NCBI RefSeq assembly: GCF_009828925.2
Contig: NZ_WUTY02000002.1
Span: 248,001 to 312,000, forward strand
Source of the DNA: Methylicorpusculum oleiharenae
GTDB lineage: Bacteria; Pseudomonadota; Gammaproteobacteria; Methylococcales; Methylomonadaceae
DNA: 64,000 nucleotides
Reading direction: 5' to 3'
In this document: positions 20,075 to 28,019 of the stretch, piece by piece
Layout: the number at the start of each line of letters is the position of its first letter
How positions within the stretch are numbered: the first letter of the stretch is position 1
Notes under the pieces: generated by a model
What the model saw: only the letters and a program-made list of their open reading frames with translations
Database searches by the model: none
What the model was told of the DNA's origin: nothing
Translations under genes and position numbers: made by a program

Positions 20075-20950
20075 ATGAACTTGCGTGATTTGAGCTACCT
20101 GGTGGCGGTAGCGGAATTAAGAAATTTTAGTCAGGCGGCCGACCAATGCTCGATAGGCCAACCAACGTTGAGCACTCAGATCAAAAAACTAGAGGATTAT
20201 TTGGGCGTAGACCTGTTCGTGCGCGAGAAAAATAGCGTTGAAGTGACGGAAACTTGCCAAGAGATTTTGCCGATTGCGAGAAGAATTCTCGCTGACGTTC
20301 AGAGCATTCGGCAAATCGCCACCCATGCCAGCGATCGGCATCGCAACATGCTGTCGCTGGGGGCGTTTCCTTCTCTGGCTAGTTACGTGCTGCCGGAGTA
20401 TGTATTCCGTATCAAGCAACACTATCCGGATCTCAAGTTACAGCTGGTCGAGGAAAAAACCAATTTGTTAATAGATTTGCTGCTGGGCAAAAAACTCGAC
20501 GCCGCTTTATTAGCCCTGCCCATAGAGCATGAGCTACTGGAATGCCGAATACTATTTGAAGACCCATTTACCTTGGCCGTATGCGCCGACCATCCCCTTG
20601 CCGATTTGGAGGAGGTGGACTTAGGCATGGTGGCAAAGGAGAATCTGCTATTGCTGGATGAGGGCCACTGTTTGCGGGATCAGGCGTTGAAATTGTGCAA
20701 TCCTTCCCGCTTCGTGGAACACGACTTCCGGGCATCCAGCCTGGAAACTTTGCGTTTCATGGTTAAGAACGGTGTCGGTGTCACGCTAATGCCATCCGTC
20801 GCCGTTCAACCCGATGATAAAGACATTCGATATATCAACATCCACCAACGCCCTAGCCGGACTATTGCACTGGTTTGGCAACGGGCTCATCCCCGTAGCG
20901 CGATTCTTGAGACATTGGCCAAACTGCTGGCTTATAAACCGCTGCCCTGA
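20075..20950 (+). CDS. oxyR: hydrogen peroxide sensor OxyR (LysR family)
   Basis: A 291-residue LysR-type regulator with the N-terminal winged helix-turn-helix (LRDLSYLVAVAELRNFSQAA). The segment DEGHCLRDQALKLC holds two cysteines nine residues apart, and the first is at residue 199, the same as the redox pair C199/C208 of E. coli OxyR. Oxidation to a disulfide would switch on peroxide-defence genes. Its divergent neighbour katG is the obvious target. Length is slightly below that of E. coli OxyR (305). Confidence 0.95.
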   Translation: MNLRDLSYLVAVAELRNFSQAADQCSIGQPTLSTQIKKLEDYLGVDLFVREKNSVEVTETCQEILPIARRILADVQSIRQIATHASDRHRNMLSLGAFPSLASYVLPEYVFRIKQHYPDLKLQLVEEKTNLLIDLLLGKKLDAALLALPIEHELLECRILFEDPFTLAVCADHPLADLEEVDLGMVAKENLLLLDEGHCLRDQALKLCNPSRFVEHDFRASSLETLRFMVKNGVGVTLMPSVAVQPDDKDIRYINIHQRPSRTIALVWQRAHPRSAILETLAKLLAYKPLP

Positions 20951-21495
20951 CCTTCAATTCTGAAATTCGGATAATTGAACACCATAAATACGGTATCGCA
21001 ACGGAAGCTGAAATTGGCAGTGGATAACTCAGTTTCTCTTGCTTATTACCGGCGTTTGTTGCTTCCAATTTGGAATGCCCGGAATAACGGGGCTAGAACC
21101 TAAAAGTCAGCTTCACAATCAAAACCAGCCATTAGTGAACAATGCCTTTCAGCAACCTGAATGTCGCAAATTGGCCGTTATGACACAGTGATAATTTCAA
21201 TTTGCTCGCCGGATACCGGACATTCGACTGGATTATAGAATGTATTAATCGTTGAAATTAAATAGTCATCCCGACCGACAAGTGATGGCCGTTAACGAGC
21301 ATTGACAGCCCAACCAACTATTGCACATAACAAGCTATCGCGCTCATCAACGATCCAACTATGTTTTGCACAAAACTGAGCTATTAAAAAACATGAATCA
21401 TTCTGATTTCCAACCCCAGAATGCAAATAGCCCTTATTTCTTTTGGTTTTGTGCGAAGATTGTTGTGATACACTGATTTTGGCCAGCGACAACCC
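20951..21495. other. intergenic region, nothing recognised
   Basis: About 545 bases after oxyR. A minus-strand open frame at 21292-21525 has no coding character that I trust. No RNA gene or clear terminator seen. Confidence 0.4.
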
Positions 21496-21822
21496 ATGAA
21501 CCTCAACCACAACCCAACAAGACAACAGCTAAAAGCCATATTTTCTGCTTGCGACGATACCATCGGTCATCATGTCCTTTGGGTTTCCAGAAATGGTGAC
21601 GTGGCCTTGACGCCAATGCCAAGCGAACGGATTCCTGTCGGATTTGACCAAACAAACCCGGATTTGCTTTTGAGTTATGAAACCTTCAGGCAAGGCACCG
21701 GCTATGTTGGCCACCAAGCCGCTGAGGATGAAAAGTTCGTGGACAGAATATTCAAGAGCCTGCAGAGCGAATGGGCGACCGTTACGGAAACATCCTCGAA
21801 GTGTTATGTTGATTTGTTCTGA
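21496..21822 (+). CDS. hypothetical protein, 108 aa
   Basis: A 108-residue soluble protein beginning MNLNHNPTRQQLKAIFSACD and containing GHHVLWVSRNGDVALTPMP and FRQGTGYVGHQAA. I recall similar conserved small proteins on proteobacterial mobile elements, without a function. No clear ribosome binding site. It converges with the minus-strand gene at 21804-21989, overlapping by 19 bases at their ends. Confidence 0.6.
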   Translation: MNLNHNPTRQQLKAIFSACDDTIGHHVLWVSRNGDVALTPMPSERIPVGFDQTNPDLLLSYETFRQGTGYVGHQAAEDEKFVDRIFKSLQSEWATVTETSSKCYVDLF

Positions 21823-21989
21823 GTATGTTTCTCCTGGCCGGTAGCATCCATCGGGTTTTCGCTTAAATCTTCGCCTGCACAACTGACTGAGATTTTCTCA
21901 TCGGAAAGCTTGAGATCGATGTCAACCAACTCGGCTCCCATTTCTTCTACGTTTTTGTACAGATCACTGAAATCCACGTTCAATTTCAC
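21804..21989 (-). CDS. small hypothetical protein coupled to the double-HTH gene
   Basis: A 61-residue acidic protein. It starts at GTG 21989, overlapping the TGA of the upstream double-HTH gene (GTGA), which supports translational coupling. Sequence starts MKLNVDFSDLYKNVEEMGAE. No family recognised. The first few codons of this gene are also present, truncated, after the neighbouring HTH copy (near 22636-22650), showing that it belongs to the duplicated unit. Confidence 0.55.
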   Translation of the reverse strand: MKLNVDFSDLYKNVEEMGAELVDIDLKLSDEKISVSCAGEDLSENPMDATGQEKHTQNKST

Positions 21990-22159
21990 TTTATTACCTC
22001 ACAATTCGACTGAAGCTCAATGTGCTTTTCGATTAGATCGTGAAGCGACTTGTTTGAATCGATTCCGTTTAGAACCTGCTCGATGTCTGTCTCAGGATTA
22101 ATGGCCTTGAGCATTCGCAAACGGGGTAACGGACCCAGTTTACTTTTTCCGGTTCTAAC
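21975..22159. repeat. 185-bp tandem duplicate, copy 1 (3' end of double-HTH gene 1)
   Basis: Compared with 22636-22820 (661 bases away) I find a single base difference (in the codon stretch GATGTCTGTC versus GATGCCTGTC). A second short segment, 22550-22620 against 23211-23281, has about three differences. The DNA between (22160-22549) is strongly diverged. Confidence 0.9.
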
Positions 22160-22606
22160 TCCAGAAATGGATGCTCTTTTCAAACCCAGGAATGAGGCCA
22201 TTTCCTGGTCTACGGTGAACAAGTTTTCATCTTGTCCAAATGCTTTAAACAGCTCTATGAGTTTTGTATCAACGGCTGTTGGCTCGCCCTTCTCAAACTC
22301 ATCAAGCGCTAGTCTTTCAGCGCCACGCAAACTGAGCCTAAGCAGTTCACTAGACAAATACTCGGGGCTGATTTTCTCCAATAAACCAGGAGTACTAACG
22401 ATATCTAGTCTGTCCATGGCTTTTAACCGCTGGTTTATGCTTAATCCCATCTCTCCACGTCGTATCTGGCTTATGGTCTCTTTAGTTACGCCTAGAAACC
22501 TTGCGATTCCAGCGTCTGCTTTATACCCAAACAGATGCTTGAGTTTATCCAGCAAATCCGCGTTCGAAACATTTGAATCAGTTTTTAACTTTAGCTCGCT
22601 CTTCAT
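21986..22606 (-). CDS. double-HTH (Cro/C1-like) protein, copy 1
   Basis: A 206-residue protein with two helix-turn-helix units. The first is at about residues 28-65 (ARFLGVTKETISQIRRGEMG) and the second at about 135-170 (MASFLGLKRASISGVRTGKS), each of the Cro/C1 type without a known effector domain. ATG at 22606 follows the adjacent gene by 41 bases. Paralogous to the gene at 22647-23267 and more distantly to 23927-24562. Its first and last parts are almost identical to copy 2 while the middle differs. Confidence 0.75.
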   Translation of the reverse strand: MKSELKLKTDSNVSNADLLDKLKHLFGYKADAGIARFLGVTKETISQIRRGEMGLSINQRLKAMDRLDIVSTPGLLEKISPEYLSSELLRLSLRGAERLALDEFEKGEPTAVDTKLIELFKAFGQDENLFTVDQEMASFLGLKRASISGVRTGKSKLGPLPRLRMLKAINPETDIEQVLNGIDSNKSLHDLIEKHIELQSNCEVIK

Positions 22607-22635
22607 CTTCTGAAATTCCTGCCATGAAGTTATAT

Positions 22636-22820
22636 CACGTTCAATTTCACTTTATTACCTCACAATTCGACTGAAGCTCAATGTGCTTTTCGATTAGATC
22701 GTGAAGCGACTTGTTTGAATCGATTCCGTTTAGAACCTGCTCGATGCCTGTCTCAGGATTAATGGCCTTGAGCATTCGCAAACGGGGTAACGGACCCAGT
22801 TTACTTTTTCCGGTTCTAAC
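22636..22820. repeat. 185-bp tandem duplicate, copy 2
   Basis: Second copy of the block at 21975-22159; covers the 3' end of double-HTH gene 2 and the truncated start of the small coupled gene. Confidence 0.9.
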
Positions 22821-23267
22821 ACTCGATATCGTGGCTCTTTTCAAACCAAGAAAATCAGCCATTTGTCGGTCTGTATGAACCAAGTTCAGCTTCTGTCCAT
22901 ACGACTTGAATAAATCAATCAGTTTGACATCAATTTCTTCTGGTTCGCCTGCCTCGATCTCGTCAAACGCTAATCCCTCCGCGCCATCCAAACTGAGTCT
23001 ATGAACCTCTCGAGATAAATGATCCGGCGCAATCTTTTCGAGCAAATTACGTATTTGGATGCTAGCCAACCTATCCATGATTTTGAATCTTTGCGCAATG
23101 CTCAAGCCTTGCAAGCCTTGGCGAATCTGACTAACCGTGTCCTTGTTGAGACCCAGGAATCCAGCAACTTCGACATCAGTTTTATAGTCAAAGCCTTCTT
23201 TGAGCTTATCCAGCAAATCCGCGTTCGAAACATTTGAATCAGTTTTTAGCTTTGGCTCGCTCTTCAT
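22647..23267 (-). CDS. double-HTH (Cro/C1-like) protein, copy 2
   Basis: A 206-residue paralogue of the previous gene. Helix-turn-helix units at about 28-65 (AGFLGLNKDTVSQIRQGLQG) and 135-170 (MADFLGLKRATISSVRTGKS). The frame is open upstream to 23540, but the start is placed at ATG 23267 because it aligns exactly with the start of copy 1 and the upstream part overlaps PRTRC A out of frame. Identity with copy 1 is nearly complete in the last ~55 and first ~20 residues and much lower between. Confidence 0.75.
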   Translation of the reverse strand: MKSEPKLKTDSNVSNADLLDKLKEGFDYKTDVEVAGFLGLNKDTVSQIRQGLQGLSIAQRFKIMDRLASIQIRNLLEKIAPDHLSREVHRLSLDGAEGLAFDEIEAGEPEEIDVKLIDLFKSYGQKLNLVHTDRQMADFLGLKRATISSVRTGKSKLGPLPRLRMLKAINPETGIEQVLNGIDSNKSLHDLIEKHIELQSNCEVIK

Positions 23268-23298
23268 CTTCTGATATTCCTGCCATTCTTGACCAATT

Positions 23299-23925
23299 TC
23301 AATTAAAAAACTTTCGAAAATCGGGACTCTCAAAGAAATGCCCATTGACCACGATTCTTGTGGCAAAGGTAGGCTCACCCGAATCGCAATTCCCAACAAC
23401 TCCTGCGATATAAAAGCCGCCGTTATCTGACTTATCGTCTGTTTTGGAAAAGAACGCCGGCACAGTTCCATGCGAATGCAGATCCATGACCAAATTATAC
23501 TTATCCGGAAGGACATTCCGATAGGAAATATGACCCGCACTAAACGAAATTACCTCCGGCTCATACAGTGCGTATTCTTTGCGGATTTTGTCCCACACCA
23601 CCAATCCAGCCCACTCCTTCGGTGCAAAAAGGAAGGTCTTCTCGCAGACAGCTTGCAAAATCTGTTTCGGAATCTTTCCGTTCACCAAACAGATGCCGAC
23701 CGCGCCTATTTGCCCATAGGGCAATTTGATTCCCGACTTCGCTACCGGCAACCTAACATCAAGCACCTGATTAACCGCTTCCACATACACACCATCACTG
23801 GCAATTACGAACCGATGCTTGCCTGTTTCCGGTTTCGGTAACGCTTCGCCGTGCAATGGCTGCATTAGGGTTGGCGTTTCCTCAAAAACGATTTGATCGC
23901 GCCGATCGGTGAGGTAGTTAATCAT
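23299..23925 (-). CDS. PRTRC system protein A (JAMM/MPN-type)
   Basis: A 208-residue protein of the PRTRC A family. The C-terminal half has a complete JAMM metalloprotease signature: HSH followed seven residues later by S and three more by D (DLHSHGTVPAFFSKTDDKSD). JAMM domains cleave ubiquitin-like conjugates, so pairing with the cassette's ThiF-type protein is suggestive, though the PRTRC biochemistry is unknown. The ATG at 23925 is preferred: the preceding gene stops at TAG 23929-23927, one base before it, while a TTG at 23937 is less likely. Confidence 0.9.
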   Translation of the reverse strand: MINYLTDRRDQIVFEETPTLMQPLHGEALPKPETGKHRFVIASDGVYVEAVNQVLDVRLPVAKSGIKLPYGQIGAVGICLVNGKIPKQILQAVCEKTFLFAPKEWAGLVVWDKIRKEYALYEPEVISFSAGHISYRNVLPDKYNLVMDLHSHGTVPAFFSKTDDKSDNGGFYIAGVVGNCDSGEPTFATRIVVNGHFFESPDFRKFFN

Positions 23926-23926
23926 G

Positions 23927-24562
23927 CTACGCGTCAATTAATTCAGCCAAAAGCTCAGTTGAGGAAGTCACTCGTTCAACGAAGTTAAGATCAAAATCCC
24001 CCTCAATCCGATAAAGAATTTTTAAGCAAGACTCTTCGCCAATGCCTTGACGACCCATTTTGATATTGCTGACGGTTGATGAGTCAATACCCAAGGCTTC
24101 GGCAAGGCTTTCGTTATTTTTAAACTGAAATAATCTTTCAAACGCTTTAATCAAATGTGAGCAATATTGATTTGAGGACATCGTTCCCCTATTTGTAAGT
24201 GTTTTTATTTCAGAATCATTAAGAAATTCTTCTTGAATTATATGAAAATTAGTTAAGCAAGACTCATTATGCAGCACTTTTTCTGCTTGCTTTTGGGCAC
24301 TAGCAATACTCAGTCCAGTTAGTTTCTTTCCTAATCGATCAGGGCGAATTTCTTCGGTCAAATCTCTCATAAATCCAAATTTATTGAGTATCTTTAAGCG
24401 ATAATGAAAGCTCAAACTTTTCTTTCCCTTCAATATTTTAGAAACCATTGACTCTGATAGCCCCAGAAAATTAGCTACTTCACGGTTTGTTTTGAGATCG
24501 AAGCATTTTTGCAATTGAAAGATAATAATTTCATCGTTCATGACATAAACTTGATCAGCCAC
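23927..24562 (-). CDS. double-HTH (Cro/C1-like) protein, divergent third member
   Basis: A 211-residue protein with the same plan as the two tandem copies: helix-turn-helix near 20-55 (ANFLGLSESMVSKILKGKKS) and again near 155-190 (AEALGIDSSTVSNIKMGRQG). It lies between two hypotheticals and PRTRC A in the operon, ending one base before PRTRC A. ATG at 24562. It is probably the ancestral neighbour of the two duplicated copies. Function inferred only as DNA binding. Confidence 0.75.
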   Translation of the reverse strand: MADQVYVMNDEIIIFQLQKCFDLKTNREVANFLGLSESMVSKILKGKKSLSFHYRLKILNKFGFMRDLTEEIRPDRLGKKLTGLSIASAQKQAEKVLHNESCLTNFHIIQEEFLNDSEIKTLTNRGTMSSNQYCSHLIKAFERLFQFKNNESLAEALGIDSSTVSNIKMGRQGIGEESCLKILYRIEGDFDLNFVERVTSSTELLAELIDA

Positions 24563-24620
24563 TCTTCTGGACTTAGCATTTTGCCTTTTTTGTTAATTGA
24601 ATTTTCAATATGAAACGGGT

Positions 24621-24983
24621 TTATTCCTGCAAATCCTTGCTGGTCAGGACATACTCACGCGCATCATGTACAGTGTAGAAGTTGATCGTGACGTGCTTTT
24701 GCATCCAGCTTTTTAATAGATCATCAAGCTCCTGTTTTGCTTCTACCGATACATCGTCCATAAAGCTATCCGCGTATTCACCGCCAATATCTAAGCCTCT
24801 GTTTTGCATCAGCTCGATAACAGCATCGGCATCACAAAGCTCGCTTAATTTAGGTTTCCGGCCATCCCCAACATATATCCTTTGCCCAACTGCAAGCTCG
24901 CCGCTATTGCTGTCGATTAACTCTTCAAGTGAACTGTAATTGAAATCTTCGTTGTTAGTTGACCACGCTTCTAATTCGCTCAT
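24621..24983 (-). CDS. hypothetical acidic protein, 120 aa
   Basis: A 120-residue acidic protein with segments GRKPKLSELCDADAVIELM and VTINFYTVHDAREYVLT. It resembles small accessory proteins often carried by plasmids and integrative elements, without assigned function. It lies inside the PRTRC operon, 12 bases after the preceding gene. ATG at 24983. Confidence 0.65.
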   Translation of the reverse strand: MSELEAWSTNNEDFNYSSLEELIDSNSGELAVGQRIYVGDGRKPKLSELCDADAVIELMQNRGLDIGGEYADSFMDDVSVEAKQELDDLLKSWMQKHVTINFYTVHDAREYVLTSKDLQE

Positions 24984-24995
24984 TTTGGTTTTCCT

Positions 24996-25235
24996 CTACC
25001 CATCTTTACTTTGGTACAAAATATCGCCGTTTGGCAAAAAAATGGTCATCTTGTATTCCGGGTGGCAATTTAAAACCCGTCCTGTATCGGCAAATTTCAC
25101 ATTAAAATTGGCCGAATGATTTCCGCCGAATATAACTCCTTCTTTTCCGTCAACCAGACACTTGGCGCCTTTTCTAATTTTAGGTAGGCCTCGATAGTCA
25201 CAAACCCTGTTAATTGCATCTTGCGTGTTACCCAT
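24996..25235 (-). CDS. hypothetical small element-borne protein, 79 aa
   Basis: A 79-residue protein with NRVCDYRGLPKIRKGAKCLV, GKEGVIFGGNHSANFNVKF and NCHPEYKMTI segments, a recurring small-protein type on phages and plasmids as I recall. The ATG at 25235 is preferred over a GTG at 25247 because GGTGA lies six bases upstream. Located 15 bases after PRTRC B; part of the operon. Confidence 0.7.
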   Translation of the reverse strand: MGNTQDAINRVCDYRGLPKIRKGAKCLVDGKEGVIFGGNHSANFNVKFADTGRVLNCHPEYKMTIFLPNGDILYQSKDG

Positions 25236-25250
25236 TTGAATCACCAAGTT

Positions 25251-26030
25251 TTAAGCATGATTTTCGATAAAACCCTCTACGCCATACCGCAAAGGATTCA
25301 AATGTTCAGTCGGAAATTTGTCCACCTTTTTCTTGGACAGGGAAAGCCAGAACCGATAATGAGCGTTGTTATCGACCGCCTTGCTCTTATACCCGGCCAG
25401 GAAAAGGGTTGACGGATTGTTGACATGGGAGAAGGCGCTATCGAACATGACCGATTCCCACGCTTTAATCTGCTCGATCCCGCATTCGTCGTGTAATGTC
25501 GCTGACCCCGTGCAGACATTGCCATTGGCATACACATTCATTAACGGCGCATGATATAGTTTTGTTTTGGCACCGACCCTGCCGTTTGTTTTTAACGCTG
25601 CCACCGCCAGTTTCCCATTACGATTGGCGACCATCAGCAACCTTGGCCAAGGCAAATCGATCTTTTTCATCGGCATTCCGGTCATATTGAACAGCATGGG
25701 GCGAACCTGGGCTGGAACCGTCCAGGCGAGATGGCTTTCGGAAATCGACACCACATTCGGTGGCAAAAGGCTGATTTTTCTTTTACCCATTTCCAGCATT
25801 GACCGCAGCACCGATTCCACATCCTCCTTCGACATCAAGCGACCGGCACCGATGACCGACTCCCCTTGCTCATTCGTCACGAAATCGTGCATCGACGCCA
25901 GAAAATCACTGGCTCGATACTGAGCATTAGTATCTGAAAGTGCCTTGGCTTGATGGATCAAAATGGCATGTTTTTGCACAATGCTTGGCTTTTCGCCTTG
26001 GTAAAACTCGAAAAAATCGTTAGGTTTCAC
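25251..26030 (-). CDS. PRTRC system protein B
   Basis: A 259-residue protein recognised as PRTRC B from its composition and place: it starts overlapping the end of PRTRC F by 11 bases and contains the conserved region LLPPNVVSISESHLAWTVPA and LFNMTGMPMKKIDLPWPRLL, then GRVGAKTKLYHAPLMNVYAN. No catalytic motif is known. Function of this family is unknown; it is always found with ParB, ThiF and the A/C/E/F proteins. Confidence 0.85.
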   Translation of the reverse strand: MKPNDFFEFYQGEKPSIVQKHAILIHQAKALSDTNAQYRASDFLASMHDFVTNEQGESVIGAGRLMSKEDVESVLRSMLEMGKRKISLLPPNVVSISESHLAWTVPAQVRPMLFNMTGMPMKKIDLPWPRLLMVANRNGKLAVAALKTNGRVGAKTKLYHAPLMNVYANGNVCTGSATLHDECGIEQIKAWESVMFDSAFSHVNNPSTLFLAGYKSKAVDNNAHYRFWLSLSKKKVDKFPTEHLNPLRYGVEGFIENHA

Positions 26031-27213
26031 TCTTAGCCTCCAACGCTGAATTAATAACCTCGGCCAATCGAATCAACCCTCTCGACTTGGCCAACAAAAT
26101 TAGTCTCTCACCGACTTCCGAACATGCAAGCGGATGCAACCGAATAATCCCTTCCGGATTTTCTCCGGCTTGTCCGATGTTGTCATAAACATCGCTCACA
26201 ACTGCTTCTTCCCAACCGAAACCAAAGCCGATGACATGACCGTAATCCAAACAGACATCGCCATGACTTTCGTTGCATGGGTACAGGTTAGATTCCGATG
26301 CTTTCAACCCTGATTTTTCAATCCACTTCCAAAGTTTGATCGTTTCCCGAATGAATTTGATCCAGGGATTCTCGTAGATAGCCCGATTGGATTTTCGCCA
26401 ACCGCATAGCATTCGCCTGATTTCAGCGATATCCGGCAACTCACCGAACACCGATTTAGAGTTATTGGTTAAAATCGATTTCAGGTAGGCAATATGCGCT
26501 TCCAGAGACTCCTGCTCGTCGCTTATCTCGGTAAACGGATAAACATCATTATCCAAAAAGAATTCAGCCAATTCCCCGTTGCTCAGATGGCCTTGAGTTT
26601 CCAATGTCTCCTCCAGCGCTTCCAGTTCATCCCCCATCATCATCCAGTGCTCGGACAAGTCATCGACCGTCAATCCAATGCCGCCATTGAAGATCGTCCA
26701 TTCCAGGCAACCGGCCACCGCTCTTGCAAGCTCACGATCCATTTCCAACAAGGAAAATTGGGAGAATCTCGGATAAACGCCTAACACCAAGAACACCCCT
26801 TCGCTTTTATTTTGCTGCATTTCAAAGCTTATTTGCTCGAAGTCTTCATGCTCCTCACCAACCCCTGCAATACGCATTGACTCTTCGTTGAGGTGGCCCT
26901 TGATCTTGGCAACGACCTCATGATACAGCCGGTAGATCGCTTCCCATCCTTCAGTTACGGCTTGATCGATTTCTGCTTCTTCTACCAGTCTCATTGAATG
27001 GGCCAACAAAATCATGCAGGAAATCCCGGTGCGATAAGTTTCAAAATCGGCCTTGTCTTTGCGGTGTCGAATATCGTCGATCAAACCGCTCAGGTCGGTT
27101 TCGATCCTGACTTGACCGAACAATTGACCTACAACATTGGTAACTGCTTGGGATCGATGCCCGTAAGCGTTCGATGGGGCAATTTCGGCAGGTTCAGCCT
27201 GAATTGAAAGCAT
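26020..27213 (-). CDS. PRTRC system protein F
   Basis: A 397-residue mostly alpha-helical, acidic protein assigned as PRTRC F from its position between C and B and from its size and content (LPDIAEIRRMLCGWRKSNRAIYENPWIKFI and a C-terminal EVGERLILLAKSRGLIRLAEVI). No enzymatic motif is visible. ATG at 27213, 78 bases after PRTRC C. Confidence 0.85.
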   Translation of the reverse strand: MLSIQAEPAEIAPSNAYGHRSQAVTNVVGQLFGQVRIETDLSGLIDDIRHRKDKADFETYRTGISCMILLAHSMRLVEEAEIDQAVTEGWEAIYRLYHEVVAKIKGHLNEESMRIAGVGEEHEDFEQISFEMQQNKSEGVFLVLGVYPRFSQFSLLEMDRELARAVAGCLEWTIFNGGIGLTVDDLSEHWMMMGDELEALEETLETQGHLSNGELAEFFLDNDVYPFTEISDEQESLEAHIAYLKSILTNNSKSVFGELPDIAEIRRMLCGWRKSNRAIYENPWIKFIRETIKLWKWIEKSGLKASESNLYPCNESHGDVCLDYGHVIGFGFGWEEAVVSDVYDNIGQAGENPEGIIRLHPLACSEVGERLILLAKSRGLIRLAEVINSALEAKSET

Positions 27214-27291
27214 GGCGACTCGTTCTCATTCATGTTTTTATCAATGGGGGATTGATTCCCCCATTCTTTCAACTGCGCTATACCAAAACCA

Positions 27292-27522
27292 TCAGCCTTT
27301 GGTTTTAATTTCTTGATGGGGTTTGATGGCATAGTGCAATTCCTCGCCTATCAGCTCAGGCTCGTTGAGTTCGACTTTAGCTAAATGCGGATAAGATGCC
27401 GCATAGAGCTTGATCGCTTCTTCCGGGGACAAGTCAGGGGCAGGATCGGCCAATCGAACAGACCCCATTTTGAAAACCCTGACCGGGCGAATGAAAGTGA
27501 CGTTGCTATTGCTGTTTTCCAT
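27292..27522 (-). CDS. PRTRC system protein C
   Basis: A 76-residue protein with the PRTRC C pattern: a short strand-rich start, PDLSPEEAIKLYAASYPHLAK, then LIGEELHYAIKPHQEIKTKG, the final KTKG being typical. The fold has been suggested to be ubiquitin-like, which would make it a candidate partner of the ThiF and JAMM proteins; that is inference. Starts nine bases after PRTRC E. Confidence 0.88.
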   Translation of the reverse strand: MENSNSNVTFIRPVRVFKMGSVRLADPAPDLSPEEAIKLYAASYPHLAKVELNEPELIGEELHYAIKPHQEIKTKG

Positions 27523-27531
27523 AGTGAATCC

Positions 27532-27972
27532 TTAAAACAATGATTTATCGGTGACTGCGATTTCCGCCGATTTTTCGTCTGTCTCGTCCTGATGACTTGC
27601 TTCTTCAAACCGGGATTTTTCCGCGGGTTTATCCGGCTGGTTGTTTTTTGCCGCCTCGGTCTTCGCTTGTTTTCCGGCTTCCTTGATACGGCTCATCACA
27701 TCCTTCAAATCGTTATGGCCGTCTTCGCGCACATCCGCAAAGTCAGCCAGAGAACGCGGAAAATCGGTGTCCAGTGCTTGAGGATTGGTGACGACATACA
27801 TAGGCATGGCCAAGGCTGCTCTCAGCGACTGGATCGCTTCTGAGGCTTTCTCGTCTAATCCCCCTTGCAGCACCGGCTGAACCAGCACGGCAAGTTGATC
27901 ACCCTTGCGGGTGACCGTGAATTGTATGCGCTCATCGTTTTTGAGCATGTTATGGAAGGTTTCAAAGATCAT
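27532..27972 (-). CDS. PRTRC system protein E
   Basis: A 146-residue protein. The first half (FHNMLKNDERIQFTVTRKGD, then LAVLVQPVL, then SLRAALAMPMYVV) matches PRTRC E; the second half is charged and low complexity (about 95-146, rich in Lys, Glu, Ala). ATG at 27972, just downstream of the IscB insertion, which has separated it from parB. Confidence 0.87.
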   Translation of the reverse strand: MIFETFHNMLKNDERIQFTVTRKGDQLAVLVQPVLQGGLDEKASEAIQSLRAALAMPMYVVTNPQALDTDFPRSLADFADVREDGHNDLKDVMSRIKEAGKQAKTEAAKNNQPDKPAEKSRFEEASHQDETDEKSAEIAVTDKSLF

Positions 27973-28019
27973 GTTAAGCAGCCTCGCTTTCTGGGTCTTG
28001 GGTATATCCGTTTGGGTTT

